Below are positions 43,331 through 53,591 of a stretch of 64,000 bases of DNA, in pieces. The stretch covers positions 526,840,618 to 526,904,617 of the forward strand of contig CM046882.1 in the NCBI GenBank assembly GCA_025667525.1. The letters run 5' to 3'. The notes below the pieces were generated by a model. It did not search any database. It had not been told where the DNA came from and saw only the letters and a list, made by a program, of their open reading frames with translations. A program made the translations under genes and the position numbers. Position 1 is the stretch's first letter. Each line of letters starts with the position of its first letter. This stretch comes from Glebionis coronaria (lineage: Eukaryota > Streptophyta > Magnoliopsida > Asterales > Asteraceae).

Positions 43331-44190
43331 CTACATTTTCACTCCTTTTCCTTTTTGGTTTATTACTTTTCATTTTTCCTAACCATTGTTAAACTTAGCC
43401 ACTATTAACTTTCACACAACTTAGCAATCGCAACCTATTTGCAAATCTCCAAAATCTAAAGCAAGTCCTATCACCTTGAACGAGCACAAGTCGTTTTCTA
43501 AAGCAATACCACTCATTTACCATTTAGCCATTAATTTTCCACAATCACTTTTGAAAATCAATTTAATGACGAAGATGAGTTAATATTTTCTCCCCCTCAA
43601 ACGAAGACCCGTTTTCTATTTAAAGAGCTGTAGTCATTGTTTAAAGAGTCAAATATTGATGAAAACATTTCCAATTAATGTCTTGAAAAAGGTTGATTCG
43701 TGGTGGCAATAAGATTTCTCTTATTTTGACAAATTAATGCACTGAGACATACACAAATTTGTGTTAGACCAAGTTATAAAGTAAACTTGATCCCTTTGCA
43801 TGATTTGGCTTGTAAATCATGCCCGAGAAAATTAATTCCCGTTGTGAGCCAACGTTTTCCAAGGAAATACGTGACTTTAATATGAAAACCGGGTTGCAGT
43901 CTGAAATAACTACAAGCCATGATGGGCATGTTTTAAAAATGTACAACTTTTATACGGACTCTATTTATGGCACCGTGTCAATATTGATCGACATTTCTAA
44001 GGCCGTAAATATTACCGTACTAAAAAACATGCCCGATTTAAAAACGAAAAATATTTTTGGTTTTTCTTGATTTTATATTTTTTATGGTTTTTCTTGGTTT
44101 TATATTTTTGTATTTGTCTTTTTGTGGTTTATATATTTACGATAATATACATGATCACGAACAAAGGATACTCTGAATAGTTTACCACCA
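43331..44190 (-). other. Spacer between pol and the third-ORF leader of element E
   Basis: No gene. The part at about 43575-44060 resembles the tails of A (2600-2900), including GCCCGAGAAAATTAATTCCCG and a degenerate hairpin unit. It includes a polypurine-like complement CTCCCCCTC at 43590. This suggests that the third-ORF block was added after an older tail. Confidence 0.6.
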
Positions 44191-47100
44191 CTATTCAGCT
44201 GATTCTTCTGCCAACTCTTTGAGAGTCGCTGGAGTGAATGATTTCATGCCAAGCTTGTCGATCAAAAACTCGATTCGTCCTCGATCTAAGGCTTTGGTGA
44301 ACATATCTGCCAGCTGATACTCAGTAGTGACAAAATACAGCTCGATCACTCCGTTCTCCACCTGCTCTTTAATGAAATGGTAGCGAATGTCTATGTGCTT
44401 GGCCCGGGAGTGTTGAACATAGTTGCAGCAAAGGGCAATGGCGCTCTTGTTGTCACAATACATCGGGATTTTGTTGAATCCCAAACCGTAGTAAGTTAAT
44501 TGTGATCTCATCCAAAGGACTTGAGCACAACAACCGGACATGGCGATGTATTCAGCCTCCGTGCTAGAAATTGCAGCGCTTTTCTGCCTTTTTGAAGACC
44601 AACTGATCAATCTATCTCCAAGGAGTTGCACAGATCCAGAAGTGCTACGCCTCGTGTCTTGACATCCAGCATGATCGGCATCTACGTATGATATTAAAGC
44701 AATAGAGGAATCTTTCGGATACCATAGACCACGATGAAGTGTTCCTTTTAGATACCGAAAGATCCTTTTAACAACATGTAGGTGCTTTTCGGTAGGCCGA
44801 GCCTGATACCGGGCACACATGCATACGGCAAATTGCAAATCAGGCCTGCTAGCAGTCAGATAGAGAAGGGTGCCGATCATCCCACGGTAAAGTTTTGGAT
44901 CGACAATAGTCCCATTCCTGTCTTCATCTAACTTGGATTTCTCCACCATTGGAGTGTCCACGGGGTCACAATTATCAAAGTTATATTTCTTTAACGATTC
45001 TAGAGCATATTTGGATTGATTAATAAAGATGCCTCTGGGATTCTGAGAAATCTGTAATCCTAAGAAAAATGAAAATTTTCCCATCATTGACATCTGAAAT
45101 CGTGTGGACATTATCTTCTCAAAGCGTTTAGACAATTCTATGTTAGAGGCAGCAAATATTATATCATCAACATAAATTTGTACCAGAATCATGTCGTTGT
45201 CCTCCTTGAGAGTGAATAGAGTGGGGTCCACCTTGCCTTTGGAGAAGCCTTCCGAGATGAGATATGTTGAAAGGAGATCATACCACGCGCGTGGAGCTTG
45301 TTTCAACCCATAGAGGGCCTTCTTAAGCTTGTACACATGATTTGGAAACTCCGTGCTAACGAACCCATCCGGCTGACTAACATAGACTTCTTCCCTTAGT
45401 TCACCGTTCAAAAATGCCGTCTTCACATCCATTTGATAGACGATCATGTTCATATGAGCAGCATACGCAAGGAATAGTCTAATAGCCTCCAATCTCGTAA
45501 CAGGAGCAAAAGATTCTTCAAAGTCTATACCCAAGGCTTGTTTATATCCTCTAGCAACCAATCTAGCCTTATTCTTCAAGACTGCACCCATCTCATCAAG
45601 TTTAACCTTATAAACCCACAACAAGGTAAGGATGTTAGCCTTGTCAGGGAGAGGAACTAATTCCCATACTTCAAGTCTTTGAAATTCATTTAGTTCCTCT
45701 TGCATGGCTTCAATCCAAGATGATTGAGTCATAGCCTGTTGCCAATTTTTAGGTTCAACTTCGGAGAGAAATGCATCAAAGTAGCAATAGAGTGCACTCT
45801 CTTGTAATTGATGGCGTGTAGAGACTGGTCGATCTAGATCTCCAATGACATTCCTAATTGGGTGATCTTTTGTCCATTTGGTGCTATGATTTTCAATCCT
45901 AGGTGGTCTGGAGTGAACAATAGAAGGAGCTTCTTCTGAGGTAGACGCGGCTGAAGGGTTTTCAGGGAACGGTATACCAAAGAAAGGAAGCTCTTTTAAG
46001 TGAGCATATTCCAAATCGTGATCAGTAGAATCCTCTTCCACATCATTAGGCACAAGTAAGGGTGATGATTCAGGTGTAGTTTGAGAATCACTTGGTAAAG
46101 GTGCATCCGGTTCAATGTTAATTGAAGATGCATTAGATAAAGGTTCAATAGCTTGAGCAACAACTTCAGGGATTGGAGCTATCACTGCAGGTGTTGGAAC
46201 TTCATCATTTGGGGGATCAAAGAATTCATCAAACAACGGTTGAAACAGTTTATCCCACTCAGGCCTTGAAGGTGGTAAAAATGATATAGAAGTAGGATTA
46301 TTGGGAACTAATCCGGAACTAATAGCACCGGTTCCCATCTCATGAAGCGCGGGTTCAGAGCTTCGTTGCTCAGAAGCCATCGCTGTCAGCTCATCGAAAT
46401 CTGCGTCCATAGTTTCCACGATCTTACCAAGACGACGGTTGTAAATTCGGTATGCTTTCTTGGAGGGTGAGTAACCAATGAAAATACCTATATCTGCTTT
46501 CGGTTGAAGTTTGCCCAAGTTCTCACTATTAATGTTTGGATAACAAAGAGCACCAAACACATGAAAGAATGAAACATCGGGTTTATGGTCATGTAGAAGC
46601 TCATAAGGTGTTTTTCCATGGCGTTTCCGAATGATAGAACGGTTTTGGGTGAAACATGCAGTAGATATAGCTTCTGCCCACAAGAACAATGGAGCGTTCG
46701 CATAAATAAGCATAGTCCTAGCAGCTTCCATAAGCGTACGATTTCGTCTTTCAACGACACCGTTTTGTTGTGGAGTGCGTGCAGCGGATGTTTCATGTGA
46801 GATACCAACTCCTTCATAGTAATCACGAAGAGTCTGGTTGACGAACTCTGTTCCATTATCTGTACGAATACGGCGGACAGTAGTATTCAAACGTACCTGA
46901 ATAAATTTCAGAAAAGTGATGATAGCCTTCGGTGCTTCATCCTTTGTACGTAGAAATCTAATCCATGTAAACCTGGAGAAATCATCCACAATAACCAGAA
47001 TGAATTTCTTACCGCTCACACTTTCAGTTCTCATTGGCCCACAAAGATCCATATGCAAAAGATGAAGTTTTTCTTGATTGGTGTCTTCAGCTTTGGGCTT

Positions 47101-47523
47101 GTATGATTTCTTGGTACTTTTCCCCCTTGAACACGCGGAACATAAATGGTCCTTGTGAAATTTGAGATTTGGAAGACCACGAACTAATTCGTTTTTAGCC
47201 AGATGATTAATAGCATCAAAGTTAAGATGAGATAATCTGCGATGCCATAACCATGACTTGGTCTTAGATGCTTTAGAGAGAAGACATACTGGAGAGGCGG
47301 CCATCATGTCTTGTAGGGACAACGTATAAAGATTTGCACCATGAGATCCCTTCAACAAGTCTTTTCCTTCCAAGTTGCGGATGAAACAAGTGTGTTGTCG
47401 AAAAGCAACCTCTAGGTTGGAATCACAAAACTGTCCTACTGAAAATAAGTTATGACCAAGACCTTCTACATAGTATACCCTTGAAATCGTAACGTTTCCC
47501 ATCTGATATTCACCATACCCCAT
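44191..47523 (-). CDS. Copia pol of element E: integrase, reverse transcriptase, RNase H (1110 aa)
   Basis: Open from the region after protease to the end of pol. Integrase zinc motif: H94, H99 (WHRRLSH) and C128, C131. Catalytic triad: D159 (LLHMDLCGP), D222 (RTDNGTEF) and E258 (NGVVERRN). [40 protein letters not shown] and the YVDD active site ([11 protein letters not shown], about residue 785). RNase [23 protein letters not shown] and HIDIRYHFI. Integrase before RT is the copia order. All key residues are present, so the enzymes could be active if expressed, but the natural upstream frame is broken, and the ATG at 47523 is simply the first one after the last stop. Confidence 0.9.
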   Translation of the reverse strand: MGYGEYQMGNVTISRVYYVEGLGHNLFSVGQFCDSNLEVAFRQHTCFIRNLEGKDLLKGSHGANLYTLSLQDMMAASPVCLLSKASKTKSWLWHRRLSHLNFDAINHLAKNELVRGLPNLKFHKDHLCSACSRGKSTKKSYKPKAEDTNQEKLHLLHMDLCGPMRTESVSGKKFILVIVDDFSRFTWIRFLRTKDEAPKAIITFLKFIQVRLNTTVRRIRTDNGTEFVNQTLRDYYEGVGISHETSAARTPQQNGVVERRNRTLMEAARTMLIYANAPLFLWAEAISTACFTQNRSIIRKRHGKTPYELLHDHKPDVSFFHVFGALCYPNINSENLGKLQPKADIGIFIGYSPSKKAYRIYNRRLGKIVETMDADFDELTAMASEQRSSEPALHEMGTGAISSGLVPNNPTSISFLPPSRPEWDKLFQPLFDEFFDPPNDEVPTPAVIAPIPEVVAQAIEPLSNASSINIEPDAPLPSDSQTTPESSPLLVPNDVEEDSTDHDLEYAHLKELPFFGIPFPENPSAASTSEEAPSIVHSRPPRIENHSTKWTKDHPIRNVIGDLDRPVSTRHQLQESALYCYFDAFLSEVEPKNWQQAMTQSSWIEAMQEELNEFQRLEVWELVPLPDKANILTLLWVYKVKLDEMGAVLKNKARLVARGYKQALGIDFEESFAPVTRLEAIRLFLAYAAHMNMIVYQMDVKTAFLNGELREEVYVSQPDGFVSTEFPNHVYKLKKALYGLKQAPRAWYDLLSTYLISEGFSKGKVDPTLFTLKEDNDMILVQIYVDDIIFAASNIELSKRFEKIMSTRFQMSMMGKFSFFLGLQISQNPRGIFINQSKYALESLKKYNFDNCDPVDTPMVEKSKLDEDRNGTIVDPKLYRGMIGTLLYLTASRPDLQFAVCMCARYQARPTEKHLHVVKRIFRYLKGTLHRGLWYPKDSSIALISYVDADHAGCQDTRRSTSGSVQLLGDRLISWSSKRQKSAAISSTEAEYIAMSGCCAQVLWMRSQLTYYGLGFNKIPMYCDNKSAIALCCNYVQHSRAKHIDIRYHFIKEQVENGVIELYFVTTEYQLADMFTKALDRGRIEFLIDKLGMKSFTPATLKELAEESAE

Positions 47524-48513
47524 TATCTTTGCTATATGATCATTTCCGAATTTAACCGTTCCAAGAAACTTGCTGACGAAATTTCAGAGCATCGAGCGAT
47601 CTCCGGTCATATGCTTTGAACAACCGGAGTCCAAATACCACAAGATGATTTGGACCACCTGAAAATATCACCACACGAAGACAATGTAGAGGTATCGGAA
47701 TCTGAGTGTTCCTTGTTATTAGCAGGTACAGATTTAATAATCTTAGATTTGCTAACTCTAGGTTTCTTAGATTTCCTAGCCTTCTTCTTCCTAGTTGGTG
47801 GTGTAGATTCTAGTTGGCTTAAATCCTGAGGTATTTCTTCACTGATAGGCACTATAGTGAGGGCAGACCTAATTAAAGGGCGCTGTTTCCATACTTTAGT
47901 GCTAGTGTGCCTAACTAAAGGACGCTCAGACCTAACCTCAATGGATGCATTCCTAGTTAAAGGGCACATTTTTCCATCTAATGTAAAGGTCCTACCAGTG
48001 GGACGCCATTGCCAGCCAACTTGGGCACGAGTTCTACCAGTTGGCTTCAATTCAAGATTATTCGGCATTCATTTCATTCACATGATCAATAAGACACAAA
48101 TCATGACGTTGGGAAAACATACATTCATTACAATTCTAACAATTCAAATTAGAATTCACGAATGGTTTAGGCTTCTGCACAGGCGCAGAGCTTTTAGTCT
48201 TAACATGATTCTTTTTATTTAAAACTGAACTAGCATTCCTATGGTGAGCTTCTACTTTCTTCTTGTTGGTACTACTAGTGGAGGGCTTGATCTTATCTTT
48301 CTTGAGTGGCGATCCTTTAGCCTTAGTAGACTCTTTTACTCCTGTAGAAGGCAAAGTGGGAATATTAGCAACAGATTTAAAAGGTGCCTTACTTGATGGT
48401 GCCAATGACGGTTTTGCTCCTGGAGTCTTATTGAATGGTGTTACAGCAATGGGTCTATTAGTGAGTAGTGCAGAACCTGGTTTACCTATGTATTGTAAGT
48501 AGGCTAAGCAATA
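47524..48513 (-). pseudogene. Linker and aspartic protease remnant of element E
   Basis: In gag frame, KPGSALL...NLNC (to 48139) ends at TAG (48136-48138). Beyond it the frame still reads NCNECMFSQRHDLC, the counterpart of D's Cys/His motif, before TAA near 48070. The sequence then shifts frame (48068-47607) for WRPTGRTFTLDGKMCPLTR. The protease active site, WYLDSGCSKHMTGD, is encoded at about 47640-47590 back in pol frame and is followed by TGA after DRSML. The protease is therefore interrupted on both sides. Confidence 0.75.
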
Positions 48514-50346
48514 TTAAACACGCTTAATATATTCATGGGCTGAATAATAGTAGCTACTTGAGGGATCTAAGGCATAAAGATCGTCTAAAATATCCCTAAC
48601 AAGATCTACATGCTTAATCGCGTTCCTCATATAATCATCGTAGGTAACCGGGTTTTTCTTATGGAGCGGGTTCTTATAAAGCACTACTGACTTGGTTGTT
48701 GGAGCACTAGTGGACGGTGCAGAGTCGGTAGCTAAGTTATCAACAGCTTCTTGTCGGGTGAGAAGAAGTGTCTCCTTTAACTCGGCCAAAACCATGTTTT
48801 TGTCAATGAGCAGGATGTTTAAGTCAGAGATTTCCTCACACTTTTGGTTCAGTTGTTCAACATAAGATTGTTGCTGTGCTGCATTAAAAGCTAAGCATTC
48901 TTCTATTGAACCATAAAGAGCGGATAGTCCCTGTCTTGCCCGATCCATCTCCCCTAGAATAGACGAAAGTCTAATTTCTAAGTCCTGGTTTTTAGACTCT
49001 GCGGCCTCTAGTTCCAATTTTAATGTTTCATTTGATGACACATCTCTCTTCAATCTCATAATCTCTTCCTCTAATGCCTTAACTATTGCAATCATCTTGT
49101 CACTCGTCTCAACACCGTTTTCACTACTATTTGTTATCAAAAGATCCTTATTTTGAGTTTGCTGTTTTAATTTTAAAGATATACAATGTTGTTCTAGTTG
49201 ATTAAAGCGTTTTGAAAGTAAATTGTAAGAATCTTGTAGCTTTAAAAACTCAGCGTTTGATTCGTGACAAGAATGATTATCTACCTCATTTACAGTATCA
49301 GCAACATTTACAGAGAGATCACACACATCATCACAAATATTCACATCATCACATTTAATCATAGCAGATGTAAGCTCATTCGAATAATTGACATTTACAG
49401 TAGTAAGCACATCATACGAAATTACTTGGGACAAGAATCGGTCATATTCGGATAAAATCTTTTCCTTTTCAATTAGTTGTAGTTCGTAAGCGGTGTCCAT
49501 TTCATAAAACACATTTTGAACTTCTCCAATTTCAAACTGAAGATTTTCCTTAAGAGATGCAAAACTTCCTTTTAGACTTTCGACAAACGGATTGATCTCA
49601 TTTTTAAACACCTCGTTCATGTGTTCGAAAGTCCATTCTCCGGCGTTTAGGCCATTTGAAGTCGTACATTCCAAAATGACCTTGTCAAAATTAGTAAAGT
49701 ATTGATTAATCTCTTGCAAGTTTAACCATACAGTGCTAACAGGTAGAAGATCCTTTGGAATTTCCTTAGGACCTTCCATGTTGACAAGTGTAGGAAATGT
49801 ACTAGGGTTTTCTTCATCTAACATGTAGGTTGGTGCTGTGATGAGATCTTTGTCCATATGGAAGCGAATTCTAAAATCCGTTTTTGCAAGCTCCTGATTC
49901 ATTTTAAAATAATCACACTCGGGATATTTTGCAGAATTGTATGACCGATCCTCATCAACTAGATCCTTACTTGTTCGATCATCGAAAATAACAATCGGGT
50001 CTAAGACCAATCCTAATTGGGTTGCATTATAAAGTCTTGGACTATGTCTTAAAGCTTGTTTTGCATACCTTGGGTTAGGGGGAAGGCCTTTTTGACGTGA
50101 AAAGTTAAATTCTCTAAACGAAGCATCAAATAAGTGCACTAGTTGAGAAGCAGCGTATTGTCTTAAAAGCAAATAATATAGACTTCTAATCTTATTAGCC
50201 GCATTAATTTCCATTTCATTCTTCTTAGACTCGAGTAACTCAAAATCCGTTTGAAGTTTTTGAAAATTAGTGACCACTAACTCTTTTTCTTTAAGTTCGT
50301 TAGAAAGATCTGCTCTTAAGGTTTCAATTTCTTGCAAATGACCCAT
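48514..50346 (-). CDS. Coiled-coil gag extension of element E (610 aa)
   Basis: Same frame as gag and separated from it by a single TAG (50395-50397) plus 16 codons, so it is the C-terminal part of a longer gag, not an independent gene. Helical heptad-rich stretches lie at about residues 1-55, 270-320, 390-420 and 435-560. A central globular-looking region includes FDASFREFNFSRQKGLPPNPRYAKQALRHSPRLYNATQLGLV. It ends at TAA (48514-48516), after which the same frame continues into the linker. No enzymatic motif. In D the equivalent coiled coil lies within one ORF. A structural role in the particle is inferred. Confidence 0.75.
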   Translation of the reverse strand: MGHLQEIETLRADLSNELKEKELVVTNFQKLQTDFELLESKKNEMEINAANKIRSLYYLLLRQYAASQLVHLFDASFREFNFSRQKGLPPNPRYAKQALRHSPRLYNATQLGLVLDPIVIFDDRTSKDLVDEDRSYNSAKYPECDYFKMNQELAKTDFRIRFHMDKDLITAPTYMLDEENPSTFPTLVNMEGPKEIPKDLLPVSTVWLNLQEINQYFTNFDKVILECTTSNGLNAGEWTFEHMNEVFKNEINPFVESLKGSFASLKENLQFEIGEVQNVFYEMDTAYELQLIEKEKILSEYDRFLSQVISYDVLTTVNVNYSNELTSAMIKCDDVNICDDVCDLSVNVADTVNEVDNHSCHESNAEFLKLQDSYNLLSKRFNQLEQHCISLKLKQQTQNKDLLITNSSENGVETSDKMIAIVKALEEEIMRLKRDVSSNETLKLELEAAESKNQDLEIRLSSILGEMDRARQGLSALYGSIEECLAFNAAQQQSYVEQLNQKCEEISDLNILLIDKNMVLAELKETLLLTRQEAVDNLATDSAPSTSAPTTKSVVLYKNPLHKKNPVTYDDYMRNAIKHVDLVRDILDDLYALDPSSSYYYSAHEYIKRV

Positions 50347-50394
50347 TTGTTTGTTTCGAAAATGTTCATATTCGGGATTTGTTAGAACACTAGA

Positions 50395-52422
50395 CTAAGG
50401 CACTAATTCCAGAGTTTGAACTTTCTCGTTGCTTAAGGCAAGCTCATCAGACAAATTCTTATTCTTGGCTATGGTTTCTAAGAGTGCAGCATTCATTTGG
50501 CTAAGTAATGTAGCAGGAACCATGACCAAATCTTGTTGAGCAGGAGTATGCGTATGCGAAGTGACTCCCGGTTGTGCTTCACTCAAAGTCTGGGGACTCA
50601 CATTGATATTACTATCATTGATTGTCTCCTCATTTGAACGACTCACTACCGAAGACTCATTCGAATCAGCACTCTCTTGCACAACTTGATGTGGTTGAAT
50701 ACTATTATCAGTGGTATTATTAGGTACCTCAGATATTTTATCTGACCCATAGCTAGAGAGAGTTGCCATGAGAGCGGCCTGAGCAGATTGAAGATCATCG
50801 CAGTCTGAATCATAAGCATCAAGATCATCTGCTTGGTATGCTGCATTCTGTGTAGTGACCACGTCTTGTTCACCAATCCCTGGATCAGCAAGAAATGCAA
50901 GCTCCTCTTCATCAAGTTCCCTTCCTTGTGCCTGAGCATTGACCAGATAAATCTTCTCTGAAAACCATTGACCATCCCTCCTCCTCTTGGGTTTCTTGCA
51001 ATCCCTGGACATGTGACCTTCTTCCTTGCAGTTGTAGCATGTAATCATTCTCAACTTGCCTGTGGAATTAGCCCGTGGAGGAGTGTTGACCATTGGAGCA
51101 GGATTGACCGTGCGTGCATTGGTGGTTGATGTAGTAGGTCTCCCCTGATAAGGTTGAATAGGTTGAACCATGACCCTGCCATTCTCAATAGTAGCTTGTT
51201 GGCGAGAGTTGGATGAATTCCTCAGCTGATTGTTAGTCGGAGCTGGTCCTCGAAATCCTCGTTTGCTCAATGTCTTTGTGAGATAAGCAGACAAAGTGGC
51301 TAACATTTCAACTGGGTCAGTTCCTTGTTTGAACTCAGGAATGGGGACTTCATCATTATCACAATACAGTGCTTGGTCCTGTTGATCTGCATAAGCACTA
51401 GAAGGAACACTCATGTGGTCAGTGTAGCTTGTTGGATATGCTGCAGTCTCTTGATAAGAAGAATATGGAGGCTGAGCATAAGATGCAATGCTTGCTGGGT
51501 GAGGTTGTGAGGCATATTGTGATGAGGGTGCACTAAACCGATATTGTTGCTGATGTGAGGTGGGTGGTTGCGGTATAATCGAATATTGGGGGAAGCTTGG
51601 TGTCATGTAAGGTGATGGATGATAGGCTTGATGTCCCAAAATATAAGGAGTGTTGTTGTGTGACAAGCTTGGTTGATTCGCCATCAAAGCTAAGGAATCA
51701 GGATACATACCTCGAGTCGAACGGTGCATGATCACGTGTTTCTCATGCTGCTGAAGAAAAGCATAGAGTTGATCCAAATTGCACTTATGCAAATCCCTGG
51801 TTAACTTAACATCGGTAATATACTCACCCCATTCAGCTTGAGGTAAAGTATTCAAGAATTTGGTGTTAACCTGGAATGGAGCAATCACGAGATTGTATAC
51901 GTTCAGATCATTCATGAGAGTGGTGAATCTGAAGTAATAATCGTGAAGCGTTTCCCCTGGGCTGTACGTGAATCTATCAAACAGATCATACAACTGACAT
52001 TCCCTTTCTTGTTTAGTCAGAGACGTACCTTGTAGCAACACCTTTAGACGTTCCCATAAATCCTTTGCAACCGTATACTGACTTACCATCCGATAGATAT
52101 CATGTGGAAGAGCTTGGAGAATGGTTTGAAGAGCTTTTTCGTCTGCATCTGCAACAAGTTGTTGGGCTGGTGTGAGTTCTTCAAATTCTCGTGGTCGAGT
52201 CACGTTGTTAACCACTATGGTACCATAGTCAAGTGGACCATTTAGAATTGACTTGACCATAAGCCTCCCATATACTGGTTTTCCCTTAAGGTAAGACATC
52301 ATCCGGCCTTGCCAAGCTTCAAAAACTTCTTTGATGAGCATTGGCGGGCGATTATCCGTTCCCGTAATGACGGAAATATCCGTAAGTGATGTCATCTGAG
52401 GCATTACTGAATTCGGATTCAT
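50395..52422 (-). CDS. Gag of element E (675 aa)
   Basis: Copia Gag (UBN2-like) capsid region, residues 15-240: [20 protein letters not shown], then [40 protein letters not shown], and [10 protein letters not shown]. Residues 255-360 are Pro/Gln/Tyr/Ser-rich. One zinc knuckle, [14 protein letters not shown] (C462, C465, H470, C475), is followed by KKPKRRR. The start at 52422 is right because the conserved capsid begins about 20 residues later. It forms the cytoplasmic particle and packages RNA (family role). The terminal TAG is probably a mutation of an ancestral CAG, since the frame stays open for more than 600 codons beyond it. Confidence 0.9.
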   Translation of the reverse strand: MNPNSVMPQMTSLTDISVITGTDNRPPMLIKEVFEAWQGRMMSYLKGKPVYGRLMVKSILNGPLDYGTIVVNNVTRPREFEELTPAQQLVADADEKALQTILQALPHDIYRMVSQYTVAKDLWERLKVLLQGTSLTKQERECQLYDLFDRFTYSPGETLHDYYFRFTTLMNDLNVYNLVIAPFQVNTKFLNTLPQAEWGEYITDVKLTRDLHKCNLDQLYAFLQQHEKHVIMHRSTRGMYPDSLALMANQPSLSHNNTPYILGHQAYHPSPYMTPSFPQYSIIPQPPTSHQQQYRFSAPSSQYASQPHPASIASYAQPPYSSYQETAAYPTSYTDHMSVPSSAYADQQDQALYCDNDEVPIPEFKQGTDPVEMLATLSAYLTKTLSKRGFRGPAPTNNQLRNSSNSRQQATIENGRVMVQPIQPYQGRPTTSTTNARTVNPAPMVNTPPRANSTGKLRMITCYNCKEEGHMSRDCKKPKRRRDGQWFSEKIYLVNAQAQGRELDEEELAFLADPGIGEQDVVTTQNAAYQADDLDAYDSDCDDLQSAQAALMATLSSYGSDKISEVPNNTTDNSIQPHQVVQESADSNESSVVSRSNEETINDSNINVSPQTLSEAQPGVTSHTHTPAQQDLVMVPATLLSQMNAALLETIAKNKNLSDELALSNEKVQTLELVP

Positions 52423-52429
52423 TTTTTGT

Positions 52430-53258
52430 TCACTTCAAAGAGACAAAGATTATCGGTTGATCGAGCAGTGAAGTAAAGCTTGTGAATTGTGTTGAGTTTT
52501 TGTTGTAAGAAACCAAGATTAAATCCTCTAAGAAATCGTCGAAAAAACAAGTGAAATAACCCTTGATTCGGAACTTTTGTTGATTCGGAAGTGTTGATTC
52601 GGAAGATTTTGGCTTGGAATACCTTGATTCGGAACTTTTGGTTCGGAAGATTTGATCCGGAACTTTCCCTTGATCCGGAACTTTTCCCTTGATCCGGAAC
52701 TTTCCTTGATCCGGAACTTTCCCTTGATCCGGAACTTTTTCCTTGATCCGGAACTTTCCTTGATCCGGAACTTTCCCTTGATCCGGAACTTTTTCCTTGA
52801 TCCGGAACTTTCCTTGATCCGGAACTTTTGGTTCGGAACTTCTGGATCCGGAACTTTTGTTGACCCGGAACTTTTCGTTCGGAACTTTTGGTTCGGAACT
52901 TTTGTTGATCCGGAACTTTTCGTTCGGAACTTTTGGTTCGGAACTTTTTGATCCGGAACTTTGGTTGATCCGGAACTTTTTGGTCCAGAAGTCTTTGGTT
53001 CGGAACTTTTTCTGGGTAAACAGAAACCTTGTTCGTGATGAACAGTCGATCAAAAAATCAAGATTAAACCCAGATTTTTACCAAATAACCCAAAAAGTTT
53101 TGTGATTTCAACTATAATAAGTAAAAACTAATACTTATCAACTAATCCCAATCACAAAAACACCAAAAACTCCAATAATCAAGATGATCTTCTTAAAGAA
53201 CACTAATACAATCAAAAACTAAAAGATAACACAAATCATTACCTTAAATCACTCCATA
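52430..53258 (-). other. Leader of element E
   Basis: Between the primer-binding site and gag. Early in the leader is a strong splice-donor-like GATTTAAG|GTAATG (exon end about 53233). Most of the rest is the minisatellite below. No acceptor as clear as the one before the third ORF was found near the gag ATG. The 207-codon frame spanning it is a repeat translation. Confidence 0.6.
52564..53011 (-). repeat. Minisatellite with TTCCGGATCAAGG core upstream of gag
   Basis: About 24 repeats of 16-19 bp, CCTTGATCCGGAACTTT on the plus strand, mixing with TTGGTTCGGAACTTT variants. The (T/C)CGGAAC core is shared with the array at 42300-42918. Confidence 0.93.
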
Positions 53259-53271
53259 GCTCTTGATACCA
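53259..53271 (-). other. Primer-binding site of element E
   Basis: On the minus strand it reads TGGTATCAAGAGC, the initiator tRNA-Met match with one extra A, two bases from the LTR. Confidence 0.9.
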
Positions 53272-53273
53272 AA

Positions 53274-53591
53274 TGTAGAATCTTGATAACCTATGAATCT
53301 ATGAAGTGGGTTGATGTTATCTAGAGAGAGAAACTAGAGAGAGAAAGTGAGAGAAACTATGTGTCTTTTTATTAAGTGGAACTAGAAAATGAACAACAAC
53401 CAACCCCTTTCCAAGGAGGAAAGGGGTATTTATACTTCCAAGCCTTATGTGGACTTGGGCCGGCCCATGACAAGCCCATGGGCCGGTTCTTACTTAACTA
53501 AATAAGTAACTATAACTACGAGCTATTACAACATTAATAATATTGTGGAGTGACCGATACTTCTAATATACGTAAAAACGTATTTCTAACA
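53274..53591 (-). repeat. 5' LTR of element E
   Basis: 318 bp. TATAAATA (53427-53434, minus) abuts a 10 bp palindrome, ACCCCTTTCC / GGAAAGGGGT (53403-53412 / 53418-53427), whose stem sequence is unrelated to the CCCCTCCTA stem of A and D. It is followed by AGTGT. Confidence 0.96.

Larger units (their letters stand above)
35622..53591 (-). mobile_element. Element E: 18 kb copia (SIRE-like) retrotransposon with a third ORF after pol
   Basis: Two 318 bp LTRs differ at only 3 positions (~99%), so insertion was recent. AGTGT flanks both ends. The primer-binding site TGGTATCAAGAGC (53259-53271) and polypurine tract (35940-35957) mark it as copia on the minus strand. From 5' to 3' it holds a minisatellite leader, gag, coiled-coil linker, protease remnant, integrase-RT-RNase H, a promoter-like spacer with a second minisatellite, a 1185-codon ORF with a further 120 codons, and a 2.2 kb tail. 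At 17,970 bp it is far longer than typical copia (5-10 kb). Despite its youth the gag-pol frame has several stops and at least one frameshift, so this copy is probably not autonomous now. Confidence 0.96.
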
